64,000 nt of DNA from Plantactinospora mayteni (GTDB lineage Bacteria; Actinomycetota; Actinomycetes; Mycobacteriales; Micromonosporaceae). Made by a program: the position numbers and the translations under genes. The notes below the pieces were generated by a model that did no database searches, was not told the origin of the DNA, and was given only the letters and a program-made list of their open reading frames with translations. How positions within the stretch are numbered: the first letter of the stretch is position 1; every line of letters begins with the position of its first letter. Positions 1-7,435 of the stretch are shown here, in pieces. The DNA lies in NCBI RefSeq assembly GCF_016862935.1, contig NZ_BONX01000004.1, positions 62,001-126,000 of the forward strand, given 5' to 3'.

Positions 1-1629
1 CCAGGCGACGGTGGTCGCGACCATCGTTCCCGGGGTGTCGCCGCCGTCCCGGCTGGCCAGCCCGGCGAGGCTGCCCGGGGTGACCGACGGGTCGGCGGAC
101 TGCGGCGATGCGGCAGCCTGGTCGCCGCCGTCCGGAGCCGTCCCGGCACCGGCCCCGGCCCCGGTACCGCCGCCCTTGTTGACCGCGCCGACGTTCGGCA
201 GGGCCAGGTACGGGAAGGAGTCGCCGAACCGGTTGTCGTTCGCGTCCACCTTGTCTCCGGCGGCGAGCGCGTTGACCAGCTTGCCGCTCTGCGCCGCCCC
301 CTCGACGGCCTGGATCGCGATGTCGACGGCATCGTCGGTCAGCCGCCGCCCGTTCGGGAAGCCCTGGAGGTCACCGCCGAGTACGCCCAGCCGGTTCGGT
401 GTCGCGGCGACCGGCGTCGACAGGTTCAATCGGAGCATCTCGGAGGGCCGGAACCGGGCCGGCGAGACGTCCTGGTTGTTGAGCTGCGAGTTGAGGTCGA
501 CCTTGATCGGGCCGTCCGGTGTCTTCGTGGTGATCCCGGTCAGGAAGATCTCCACGAGGTCCTGCCGGGGCGTCGCCGGAGCCGGTACGCCGTAGATCGC
601 CTCGATCAGCTTCGGCAGTTCGGGGTTGGTCACCCGGGCCACCACCTCGGGGATGCCCGCGTCCTTCTCCGGCGGCAGCGAGTTGAACGCGTCCTTCAGC
701 TTCGCCGGCACCACCACCTCGTTGACCAGCGGGTTGCCCAGCCGGGAGACCTGCACTCGATCGCCGCTGCGGGGCACCTCGCCGACCTTGCCGGAGATCC
801 GTACCCGGGACCGGTCGGTGGTGGCCCAGACGCCGATCACCGGGTTGCGCTTCGCGTCCCCGCGCAGCGCCACGTCCGAGAACGGCACCTGGAGGGCGAT
901 GCTGTTGACGTTGTAGCCGGCCAGGGTGTCCTGGCCGGTCTCGCTGAGGTCCCCGCCGTAGAGCAGGTCGAAGACCCGCAGGTCCAGGAAGAACGGGTCG
1001 TCGGCCTGGCCGGCGAAGACCTTCCAGCCGCCGGGCAGCGTGGTGGTGGCGTCCCGGCGCAGCTTGGCGTAGTCCGGCATGGAGGCGTTGCCGACCCGGG
1101 ACGGCGCGACCATCCCGCCGCTGACCCGGGTCTTGAACGGCTCGCCGTCGAACGAAGACTCCAGCTTGTAGGTCTGCCGGAACAGCAGGTTCTCGTCGTC
1201 CAGTGAGGTGACCGGGCCGTTGTTGTAGAGGAACGTCGAGCCGCCCCGCCGGTCGACGTTCTGGAACGTCCACCGGAACGTCGCGTCCGGCTTGGCGTCG
1301 CCGTCGTTGTCGACCTTGATGTTGTACGCCGCGTCCGTCGCGAACGGGTAGAAGTTTGGCCCCCCGGTCGGCTCCTCGAACGGTATCCAGTTGGCGATGA
1401 ACGTGAGATAGCCGGGGCGCTCGGGGCTGACGAAGGCGTACAGGTCGGTGTTGTCGATCGCCGGGTCCATGGCGACCAGGGGTGCCTCCCGGTGGCTGGA
1501 CGCTCCGGCGGTGTTCGGCCCGAGGCCGGCCACTGCCCCGGCGAGTACGACGCAGGTCGCGGCGGCCAGCGCCGTGCTCACCCGTCGCGCGGGCCTCGGC
1601 CGTACGACCGGCCCAGGTGTGGTGCTCAT
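1..1629 (-). CDS. Secreted DUF4331 family protein, C-terminus off the window
   Basis: Runs off the left edge, so 543 residues of the N-terminal part are visible and the stop is not. Residues 1-43 form a signal peptide (basic start, then a hydrophobic stretch ending near AGA). Directly after it comes SSHREAP (44-50) and then NTDLYAF (60-66), the hallmark opening of DUF4331 proteins, whose biochemical role is not established. The body is rich in beta-strand sequence with many Asp/Asn turns. A Gly/Ala/Pro/Asp-rich low-complexity linker begins near residue 490, which suggests a spacer before a wall or membrane anchor that would lie outside the window (inference). The ATG at 1629 has a strong ribosome site, GGAGGGAAG, just upstream. 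No obvious operon partner is seen upstream; the next minus-strand gene ends 268 bp away. Confidence 0.9.
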   Translation of the reverse strand, partial: MSTTPGPVVRPRPARRVSTALAAATCVVLAGAVAGLGPNTAGASSHREAPLVAMDPAIDNTDLYAFVSPERPGYLTFIANWIPFEEPTGGPNFYPFATDAAYNIKVDNDGDAKPDATFRWTFQNVDRRGGSTFLYNNGPVTSLDDENLLFRQTYKLESSFDGEPFKTRVSGGMVAPSRVGNASMPDYAKLRRDATTTLPGGWKVFAGQADDPFFLDLRVFDLLYGGDLSETGQDTLAGYNVNSIALQVPFSDVALRGDAKRNPVIGVWATTDRSRVRISGKVGEVPRSGDRVQVSRLGNPLVNEVVVPAKLKDAFNSLPPEKDAGIPEVVARVTNPELPKLIEAIYGVPAPATPRQDLVEIFLTGITTKTPDGPIKVDLNSQLNNQDVSPARFRPSEMLRLNLSTPVAATPNRLGVLGGDLQGFPNGRRLTDDAVDIAIQAVEGAAQSGKLVNALAAGDKVDANDNRFGDSFPYLALPNVGAVNKGGGTGAGAGAGTAPDGGDQAAASPQSADPSVTPGSLAGLASRDGGDTPGTMVATTVAW

Positions 1630-1668
1630 CTTCCCTCCAAGGGTGCGGACGGTGGTGTCGTCTGCCGG

Positions 1669-1753
1669 CCATTCGGAGGGAAACCCGTCTTTGACGGGCC
1701 GTTGTGAGATTGCCGTCAGCCACCCATCCGCACCGGCCGGTGGCTCCGAATGG
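1669..1753. repeat. 10-bp inverted repeat upstream of the DUF4331 gene
   Basis: CCATTCGGAG at 1669-1678 is exactly inverted at 1744-1753 (CTCCGAATGG), with a 65-bp spacer. It lies 40-125 bp before the DUF4331 start. It could be paired operator half-sites or chance in GC-rich DNA. No gene is seen in 1630-1897. Confidence 0.35.
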
Positions 1754-1897
1754 GCTCCTCGACCCACCGGCCCCACCCCGGCGCACACGCGATCGGGCTA
1801 CAGGTCGACGGGGTCGGCTTCCGGGGGACCGAGTTCGTCCTGCTGCCCCCGAGGCAGCCGGCCAGGGCTGACCCGGTCAACTCCCGGCGGTCTCCGG

Positions 1898-2071
1898 TCA
1901 GTTCCCGGCGAGACCCGGCTCGACCACCGAGGCGTCGCACCGGTAGATCCAGGCCACCGCCTCGAACGACCAGCCGGTCCCGCCGCTGGCCATCCGGGCG
2001 TCCCGGTCCCGCTGCTCCGGCCCGCCGGGTAGGCGGAACCGGATCTTGTGGTCGGCCGACGGCGCCTGCAT
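1898..2071 (-). CDS. Small hypothetical protein, 57 aa
   Basis: An ATG at 2071 opens a 57-codon frame with consistently G/C-rich third positions and a protein-like composition (begins MQAPSADHKIRFRLPGG; contains GWSFEAVAWIYRCD). I do not recognise the family. It is the last member of a minus-strand run of tiny genes. It lies in the same reading frame as the preceding small gene, separated only by that gene's TAG stop and ten codons, so the two could be one gene interrupted by a stop. No clear ribosome site precedes the ATG, which fits either translational coupling or decay. It has one cysteine. Confidence 0.45.
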   Translation of the reverse strand: MQAPSADHKIRFRLPGGPEQRDRDARMASGGTGWSFEAVAWIYRCDASVVEPGLAGN

Positions 2072-2101
2072 CCGGGCGGTCCGGGGAAGCCGGGGCCGCT
2101 C

Positions 2102-2272
2102 CTAGCGGGACAGTGCCGCCGTGCTCACCGTTACCCGCACCGTGGGCAGGTAACGTCGGCTGGGTCCGGTCGTCGTCCCCTCCGTCGGCGACAGCTTGCG
2201 GGGCGACTCGCCGCACATCGTCTTACTGGTGCCGTCCTTGATCCGATGTACAACCACCTGGCTCTTCCTCAC
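2102..2272 (-). CDS. Small hypothetical protein, possible degenerate zinc-ribbon type, 56 aa
   Basis: A GTG at 2272, two bases after the stop of the upstream gene, opens a 56-codon frame (VRKSQVVVHRIKDGTSKTMC...). The VHRI.DGTSKT.CG start resembles, from memory, small actinomycete proteins that normally finish with a VTC..C pair. Here that position reads VTVSTA, so only one cysteine remains and a metal site could not be complete (inference). The tight spacing suggests translation coupled to the gene before it. It ends with TAG at 2102-2104, and the same frame stays open to 1898. It may be a genuine small gene or a decaying one. Confidence 0.45.
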   Translation of the reverse strand: MRKSQVVVHRIKDGTSKTMCGESPRKLSPTEGTTTGPSRRYLPTVRVTVSTAALSR

Positions 2273-2274
2273 AG

Positions 2275-2673
2275 TCAGTCCATGCCGGTGATCCGGCGCA
2301 GCTCTTCGTCCGTCGGGGTCGCCGATCGCATCAGGATCGCCACCGACGGCGGCACCCATCCCGGGTCGTGGACCTCCAGCCACGTCCCGGCGAGCTGGAC
2401 CCGGCCGCAGTCCGGCAACCCGCACGGCCGGCAACCGTCCACCGTGCGGGGCCAATGCGCCAGCATCACCTGCCGGGCCACGACGGTCACGAACTGGCGC
2501 CGCTTCGGGTCCGGGCCCGCCAGTCGGTCCGTGACCACCACCCACAGCGCCCACTCGGCGGTCGGGCACCAGGTGCCCCGGCAGCCGGCGCAGTGGCCTG
2601 ACTCGGCGTGGTTGGTGATCGTCGCCCAGGCCCAGTCGGCGGCCAGGCCGGGCGCGCTCTCCTGGCCGTTCAC
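2275..2673 (-). CDS. Hypothetical protein with two Cys-triad motifs, 132 aa
   Basis: The GTG start at 2673 overlaps the stop of the preceding gene as GTGA, so the two are translationally coupled. The protein carries the motif C-x2-C-x4-C twice: C28/C31/C36 (in HCAGCRGTWCP) and C81/C84/C89 (in GCRPCGLPDC). The first triad is followed by a Trp-rich segment (EWALWVVV), as in the upstream neighbour. Such spacing could hold zinc or an iron-sulfur cluster, but a fourth ligand is not obvious; H27 sits next to C28. No signal peptide or membrane segment is seen, so it is probably cytoplasmic. I do not recognise a named family. It belongs to a cluster of at least three overlapping small genes behind an XRE regulator. 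Confidence 0.75.
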   Translation of the reverse strand: MNGQESAPGLAADWAWATITNHAESGHCAGCRGTWCPTAEWALWVVVTDRLAGPDPKRRQFVTVVARQVMLAHWPRTVDGCRPCGLPDCGRVQLAGTWLEVHDPGWVPPSVAILMRSATPTDEELRRITGMD

Positions 2674-2924
2674 CGGACCCGCTCCAGCGCCGCCCGGACA
2701 TCCCCGGCCGTCACCGCCGCCGGCAGCGCCCCGCCGAGCAGCACCCGTACGGCGTGCTCCCGGCGGTGGACCTCGATGGCCCAGGACCAGAGCGGGCAGC
2801 CGTCCGGCCCGCACCGGACACACTCCCGCAGCGCGTGGGCGCCGAGGACGAGGCGAGCGACACCGGACTCGACAGGCACCGGCCATTCCACGGTCAGCCA
2901 GCGTCGCACCATCCCGATCACCAT
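2670..2924 (-). CDS. Hypothetical protein with one Cys-triad motif, 84 aa
   Basis: Begins at the ATG at 2924, overlapping the stop of the previous small gene (ATGGTGA), and ends in the GTGA overlap with the next. Residues 31-50 read ALRECVRCGPDGCPLWSWAI, giving C35-x2-C38-x4-C43 followed by P and a Trp-rich strand, the same layout as the first triad of its downstream neighbour. The N-terminal part (RRWLTVEWPVPV) looks like a beta-strand and the C-terminal part (AAVTAGDVRAALERVR) like a helix. It has no signal peptide. It is likely a compact cytoplasmic metal-binding protein, function unknown. Confidence 0.75.
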   Translation of the reverse strand: MVIGMVRRWLTVEWPVPVESGVARLVLGAHALRECVRCGPDGCPLWSWAIEVHRREHAVRVLLGGALPAAVTAGDVRAALERVR

Positions 2925-3106
2925 CCCGTCACCCCGGTCCGGGCGGCGAGATCGGCGGCGAGATCGGCACGCGCCTGACGGCGGCGGATGACCCGAAGCA
3001 TCCGCATACAACCACCCCTGGGCGCGCACTCCGCACACCGCTGGCCGGCGAGATGCTGGGCCACGATCTGCTCGTCGGTCTGCTGCTGGGCCACGATGCT
3101 GTCCAC
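2918..3106 (-). CDS. Hypothetical protein with one Cys-triad motif, 62 aa
   Basis: First gene of the small-protein cluster. The GTG start at 3106 is preceded by a good ribosome site, GGGAGGGA, six to ten bases upstream. Residues 1-20 (MDSIVAQQQTDEQIVAQHLA) are helical and polar. Then comes RCAECAPRGGC, giving C24-x2-C27-x5-C33, and the protein ends in a basic helix (RMLRVIRRRQARADLAADLA). The Cys-triad plus basic helix could suggest a small nucleic-acid-binding or redox protein, but this is inference. The gene lies 246 bp beyond an XRE/TPR regulator with a hairpin in between, so it probably has its own promoter. Confidence 0.72.
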   Translation of the reverse strand: MDSIVAQQQTDEQIVAQHLAGQRCAECAPRGGCMRMLRVIRRRQARADLAADLAARTGVTGW

Positions 3107-3300
3107 GCCCGTCCCTCCCGGTCCGTGGCGCCCCGGAGCCCTACGTCACGGCGCGCCACTCTCCACCTGATCCGGCGCCGGCCCGGGACGCCCGGGGGGA
3201 CGGGGCCCCGGACCGGCCGGGACGCAGCCCTGTTTGCCCGGACGGCTACAGGTCGTGTCGATGCGTCCCGTAACGGACCGTACGGGTTCGGGTACGCGGC

Positions 3301-3339
3301 ACTGCCACGCTGCGGGGGACTATCCCGCTGCGTGGCAGT
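3301..3339 (-). terminator. Hairpin terminator after the XRE regulator
   Basis: ACTGCCACGC at 3301-3310 pairs exactly with GCGTGGCAGT at 3329-3338, with a further CGGG/CCCG inner stem after a 2-base mismatch. It begins about 12 bases past the stop of the 3352-4566 gene in its direction of transcription. There is no U-run, as is usual in actinomycetes. It should separate, or attenuate between, the regulator and the small-gene cluster. Confidence 0.75.
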
Positions 3340-3351
3340 CGTCGGGGCTGA

Positions 3352-4566
3352 TCAGCCGATGCCCAGGCGCTCGGCGAGGGGACGCACGACCGGCCGGGTC
3401 GTCGGAGTCTCGCGCACCAGTAGTTCCCGCAGCACGGCCCGCATCATCACGTTCAGCCGCGACTCTTCGGGGATCTCCTGGTCAGCGCGTAGCAGCATGT
3501 GACCGGCCGCCAGGTCTTCCCGCCGAATCGCGTACGCCCGGGCAAGATGCAGAAAGTGCGTGTGGCGCCGCTCCAAACTGGGCGTCTGCTCGATGTCGAC
3601 GCGCTCCGCGATCCGAAGGGCCTCCGTGGCGCGGGACACCTCCAACGCCACCGCCGACCTGTGTACCCCGACGTTCGTCGGTCCGAAGAACAGGTGATGG
3701 GTGGTCGTCTCGCCGGTCACGCCCGCCGTCCGCTCGGCGACGTCCAGCGAGTCCGCCGCCGCACCGTCGCGACGCAGCCGCGCGTCCTGGACCGCCAGCA
3801 TCAGATGCAGGGCACCGAGCAGCGCATGCCGACCGGCCTCGGCCACCCCGGGAACGTCCTTCAGGTCGGCGATCGCGTCCCGACACAGCGCGGCGGACTC
3901 CTCGGTGTGGCCCGTCGCGCTCAGCACGTTCGCCATGTGCCAGGCCGCGCTGGCCCGGTACAGCGGATCGTCGGCGTCGTGCGCCGCGGCCAACGCCCGG
4001 TCGGCACCGAGGATCGAGATGTCGAAGGCGCCGAGCCGCTTGCCGTAGGCGCGCACGAGCAGGTACACCTCGGCCGCCAGCCGCAGCGCGTCGCGACGGT
4101 GCTCGCCGTCGACCGTGGCCAGCGTCGCCCGGGTGGTATGGATCAGTTCGGCGAGCAGCGGCCCGGTCCGGGTGTATCGCTCCCCGGATCCGTACCAGGT
4201 GTCCCAGCCCCACGCGATCGACCGGCTCAGCGCGCCGAGGTCCGGCTCCGCCCCGTCGAGAGACGGCGCGTAGGCGAGCAGGGCGGCCCGGATCGGTGCG
4301 ACGCTCTCGTGTTCGCCCGGCTCGTCCGGTAGCTGCCCGACGGGCAGGCCGGTCAGCCGGTACAGGTCGCGGACCTTGAGGATCCGGGCGATGTCGATCC
4401 AGTCGCCGATGCTGTTGACGGAGCGTTCGCCCGACTCCCACTTTCGCCAGGCGCTGACGGTGCAGCCCTTGAGCTGGGCGGCTACTTCCTGGGTGATCCC
4501 GGCGCGCTTCCGGTACAGCTTGATCCGCTGGCCCGGGGTCGTGCCGGGCTCGATGACAGGCTCCAT
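3352..4566 (-). CDS. XRE-family regulator with TPR-like C-terminal region, 404 aa
   Basis: Residues 11-66 are a helix-turn-helix of the XRE/Cro type (GQRIKLYRKRAGITQEVAAQ, then VSAWRKWESGERS). The remaining 330 residues are helical, Ala/Leu-rich and look like degenerate TPR repeats (for example YRASAAWHMANVLSATGHTE and AALRDA-like helices), the usual plan of actinomycete regulators that sense a peptide or small ligand. I chose the ATG at 4566 because GGGAGG sits eight bases before it; a GTG at 4584 is the alternative. No DUF397 gene follows, which many XRE regulators have; a cluster of small Cys-containing genes follows instead. Target unknown. Confidence 0.85.
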   Translation of the reverse strand: MEPVIEPGTTPGQRIKLYRKRAGITQEVAAQLKGCTVSAWRKWESGERSVNSIGDWIDIARILKVRDLYRLTGLPVGQLPDEPGEHESVAPIRAALLAYAPSLDGAEPDLGALSRSIAWGWDTWYGSGERYTRTGPLLAELIHTTRATLATVDGEHRRDALRLAAEVYLLVRAYGKRLGAFDISILGADRALAAAHDADDPLYRASAAWHMANVLSATGHTEESAALCRDAIADLKDVPGVAEAGRHALLGALHLMLAVQDARLRRDGAAADSLDVAERTAGVTGETTTHHLFFGPTNVGVHRSAVALEVSRATEALRIAERVDIEQTPSLERRHTHFLHLARAYAIRREDLAAGHMLLRADQEIPEESRLNVMMRAVLRELLVRETPTTRPVVRPLAERLGIG

Positions 4567-4755
4567 GGTGGCCACCTCCCGCACGAGGTCATCAACTCCG
4601 ACCGTACGTGCTGTCGGTCACCGCTGCTACGCCGGCGCGCACTGGGGTCGGCCGGTACGCCGGCCCGGTCCGGCTGCCCAGCTCGACGAGGCAGGTGCTA
4701 CGTCTCGGCGACCGCCGACAGGATGGTGCGGACCTGCGGAGCCCGGCGCTCCCGG

Positions 4756-6000
4756 CTACCAGTTCGGGGCCGGGCCGGCGATGGCCGGGATGCCCGGTAG
4801 TGACGGCGGCGTCCAGGCCGCACCCGCCGGACTGTCCGGACAGTGTGCGACCCGGAGGAACTCCTGCGCCGCGATGTCGATCGGGTGCGGCTCGGCGGCG
4901 TACAACTGGTAGTGGCTGAGGTTGCTGCCCAGCGACGCCTGCCGGCCACCGTCCCGGCTGTGCAGCGAGATGGTGAGCTGCCCGATCACCCCGCCGTCGT
5001 GGCCCCAGACCTCACCGCACGGCGTCGCCGTCCGGTAGATACCCAGGCCGTAACCGCCGAACTCCGGCGCCTCCGGGTCGAACGGGACGGTGCTGAGCAT
5101 CTCGGCGAGGGTCGCCGCCGAGAGCAGCCGGCCGCCGAGCAGCGCCCGGAAGAACCGGTTCAGGTCGTCCATCGTGGCGATCAGCTCGCCGGCGGTCCAG
5201 GCCCAGGTCATCCCGTACTCGCCGAAGTTCCGCACCCCCAGCGGCGCGAAGTACGCCCCGGCGTGCGGCCCCCGGATCGTCCGGTCCCCGCCCGGGAAGT
5301 AGGTATCGGCCAGCCGCAGTGGCCAGATCACCCGCCGGGTCACCTCGTCGGTCGCCGGGTTTCCGGTCACCCGCTCGATGACCAGTCCGACCAGGATGTA
5401 GTTGGTGTTGGAATAGCCGAAGACCTCGCCCGGCTCCCCGGTGCGGGGCAGCCCGAGCCCGATCGAGACCAGCTCGGCCGGCGAGTACGGCGTGCTACCC
5501 ACCCGCTCGACGGCGGAGAGCGAGTCGAGCAGTACGTCGGTGTAGTTGCCGATCCCGCTGGTGTGGTTGAGCAGCATCCGTACCGTCACCCGCTGCCCGA
5601 GTACGCCGGGGACCAGATCCGGCAGCCACCGCCCGACCTGGTCGTCGAGTCCGAGCGCACCCTCGTCGACGAGCCGCAGCAGGGTGGTCGAGACGAAGGT
5701 CTTGGTGATGCTGCCGACCCGGTGCCGGGACCACGGCCGGATCGGCCGGGCCTGCGCCAGGTCGGCGATCCCGGCGGCACCGATCCAGGACTGCCGGCCG
5801 GTCCGGGCGGCGGCCACCGCCCCGGGTACCCCGGCCGCCGGCACCGCGGCGAGCGCCCGGCGCAACGCCGACCGGTCCAGTTCGGGCGCGACCTCGATCC
5901 GGTACGCCCGCCCCGCCGCAGCGGTCGGGCCGACGATGACTGCGGTGGTCAGCAACAGGCTGGCCAGCATGATCCAGCGTGTCTGGGAAAAGCGCACCAT
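4756..6000 (-). CDS. Secreted serine hydrolase, beta-lactamase / D-Ala-D-Ala carboxypeptidase family, 414 aa
   Basis: Residues 1-29 form a signal peptide. The three class C / R61-type active-site motifs are present and correctly spaced: S97-I-T-K100 (nucleophile and general base), Y196-S-N198, and H334-D-G336. Length fits the family. Substrate could be peptidoglycan stem peptide, a beta-lactam or an ester; the family alone does not decide. NHTSG at 145-149 is also typical. It is convergent with nothing and stands alone: the XRE regulator lies 190 bp downstream on the same strand and a DUF433 gene starts divergently about 195 bp upstream. AGG in the leader gives a modest ribosome site for the ATG at 6000. 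Confidence 0.93.
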   Translation of the reverse strand: MVRFSQTRWIMLASLLLTTAVIVGPTAAAGRAYRIEVAPELDRSALRRALAAVPAAGVPGAVAAARTGRQSWIGAAGIADLAQARPIRPWSRHRVGSITKTFVSTTLLRLVDEGALGLDDQVGRWLPDLVPGVLGQRVTVRMLLNHTSGIGNYTDVLLDSLSAVERVGSTPYSPAELVSIGLGLPRTGEPGEVFGYSNTNYILVGLVIERVTGNPATDEVTRRVIWPLRLADTYFPGGDRTIRGPHAGAYFAPLGVRNFGEYGMTWAWTAGELIATMDDLNRFFRALLGGRLLSAATLAEMLSTVPFDPEAPEFGGYGLGIYRTATPCGEVWGHDGGVIGQLTISLHSRDGGRQASLGSNLSHYQLYAAEPHPIDIAAQEFLRVAHCPDSPAGAAWTPPSLPGIPAIAGPAPNW

Positions 6001-6195
6001 ACTGACCTACCGAGCGGCCGGGTGACGGGTGACGCCATCACCGCTGTCAGATGACAACGGCTGTTCCGGACCGTTCCCGAGAGTCCGTTTTGCCGCACTG
6101 TCCCCTGGGATAGCTGCGGCGTTTCCCTCCAGACAGCGGGGTCACTCGTCGGGTCGGTGGCCCCGGCGGATCGTGCGGCGTGGGAGACTGGCGGG

Positions 6196-6867
6196 GTGGT
6201 AAGCGTCCTTGAACGCGAGGTGTTCTCCGAGGCGGAAGCCGCGCGGTTACTGCGCGTGGCTCAGTCGACGCTGCACTACTGGCTGGAGGGGGGCGAGCGG
6301 CGGGGCCGCAGCTACAAGCCGGTGCTGCGGACCGAGGCGCGCGGCGCCCGGTCCGTGACGTGGGCGGAGTTCGTCGAGGCCGGCCTGTTGCGGGAGTACC
6401 GCCGCACGCACCGGGTGCCGATGGTGGAGCTTCGGGCCTTCATCGACCTACTCCGGGAAAGGTTCGGCGTACCCTACCCGCTGGCGGACCGGCGTCCCTA
6501 CGTCGCCGGACGCAAGCTGGTGCTGGAGGCGCAGACCGCCGCCCGACTCGACCCCGACTACTGCCTGGTGGCCGTGGTGGGCGACCAACTCCTGCTCACC
6601 CCGCCGTCGGCGGCCTTCGTCGAGCGGGTCACCTGGGACGGTGACGTGGCAGCCGGATGGCGCCCAGACCCCAACCCGCAGTCGCCGGTTCGGATCCTGC
6701 CGGATGTCCGGTTCGGCCGCCCGTCGATCAAGGGGATCAGCACCGAGGCCATCTGGGAGCAGGACGAGGTCGGGCTGGACGTCGAGGAGATCGCCGAGAT
6801 ATACCAGCTCGACGTTCCCGACGTACGGTGGGCCTTGGCGTACGAGAACTCCCAGCGCGCGGCGTGA
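6196..6867 (+). CDS. DUF433 protein with MerR-like HTH, probable antitoxin, 223 aa
   Basis: Residues 8-33 (EVFSEAEAARLLRVAQSTLHYWLEGG) form a MerR-like helix-turn-helix, and residues 166-217 match the DUF433 antitoxin pattern (RFGRPSIKGISTEAIWE... EEIAEIYQLDVPDVRWALAY). DUF433 proteins are commonly encoded immediately before PIN-like toxins, and here the stop overlaps the next start as GTGA. The GTG at 6196 is preferred because GGGAG lies nine bases upstream; an upstream GTG at 6157 would add 13 residues. The expected role is to neutralise the downstream PIN-like protein and repress the operon (family knowledge plus context). Confidence 0.85.
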   Translation: MVSVLEREVFSEAEAARLLRVAQSTLHYWLEGGERRGRSYKPVLRTEARGARSVTWAEFVEAGLLREYRRTHRVPMVELRAFIDLLRERFGVPYPLADRRPYVAGRKLVLEAQTAARLDPDYCLVAVVGDQLLLTPPSAAFVERVTWDGDVAAGWRPDPNPQSPVRILPDVRFGRPSIKGISTEAIWEQDEVGLDVEEIAEIYQLDVPDVRWALAYENSQRAA

Positions 6868-7304
6868 GCCGGACGAAACCCGCCGAGGTCCGGTTCTACG
6901 TCGACGCCGACCTACTCGGTCTCGCCCATGTCCTCGCCGGCCTGCGCCCCGACGTCACCTATCCCGGCGATCCGGGAGCGGTCATCCACAAGCGACAGCG
7001 CCCACCGTGCCCGATCGTCAGCCCCGCAGTGAAGGACCCGGAGTGGATTCCCGAGGTGGCCCGCCGCGGCTGGCTGATCATTACCCGCGACCGCCATATC
7101 CAGGAACACCATCTGGAGATCGGGGCGGTTCGGGATCACGGCGCGCGGATGGTCGCGCTGACCGGAGAGGACGCCCGTAGCGTCTTCGCCCAACTCGAAG
7201 TGGTCATGTGCCGCTGGCGCGACATCGAACGCTGTGCCTCCGAGCCACCGCCGTTCATCCACACGGCCACCCGCACCACCATGAGAAGACTCCCGCTCGG
7301 ATAA
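6864..7304 (+). CDS. PIN-like ribonuclease, probable toxin of the DUF433 module, 146 aa
   Basis: Opens with RFYVDADLLGLAHVLAGLRPD (acidic D14 and D16), has a second acidic patch near D58/E60, and carries IITRDRHI with D76. This matches the DUF5615/PIN-like pattern in which Asp/Glu residues bind a metal ion and cut RNA. The usual pair of VapC-like end acidic residues is not fully clear, so activity is inferred from fold and context. It starts inside the stop of the DUF433 gene, the tight coupling seen in toxin-antitoxin operons. C-terminal residues 120-146 look like a family-specific tail. Confidence 0.8.
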   Translation: MSRTKPAEVRFYVDADLLGLAHVLAGLRPDVTYPGDPGAVIHKRQRPPCPIVSPAVKDPEWIPEVARRGWLIITRDRHIQEHHLEIGAVRDHGARMVALTGEDARSVFAQLEVVMCRWRDIERCASEPPPFIHTATRTTMRRLPLG

Positions 7305-7435
7305 CCCGCCTCTCTGAGGCATCGCGGTGGCGACGCGGATCAGGTCACCATGTGCGGTGCCGGCGACCGCAAGGCGGAGGCGTAGACCTCGTCCACACCC
7401 CCGCCTTGGGCAGTACCGCTAGGGTCCGCCTCCGG

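Noticed and set aside
4843-6054. 400-codon plus-strand frame opposite the serine hydrolase
   Set aside because: Antisense of a gene with all three active-site motifs.
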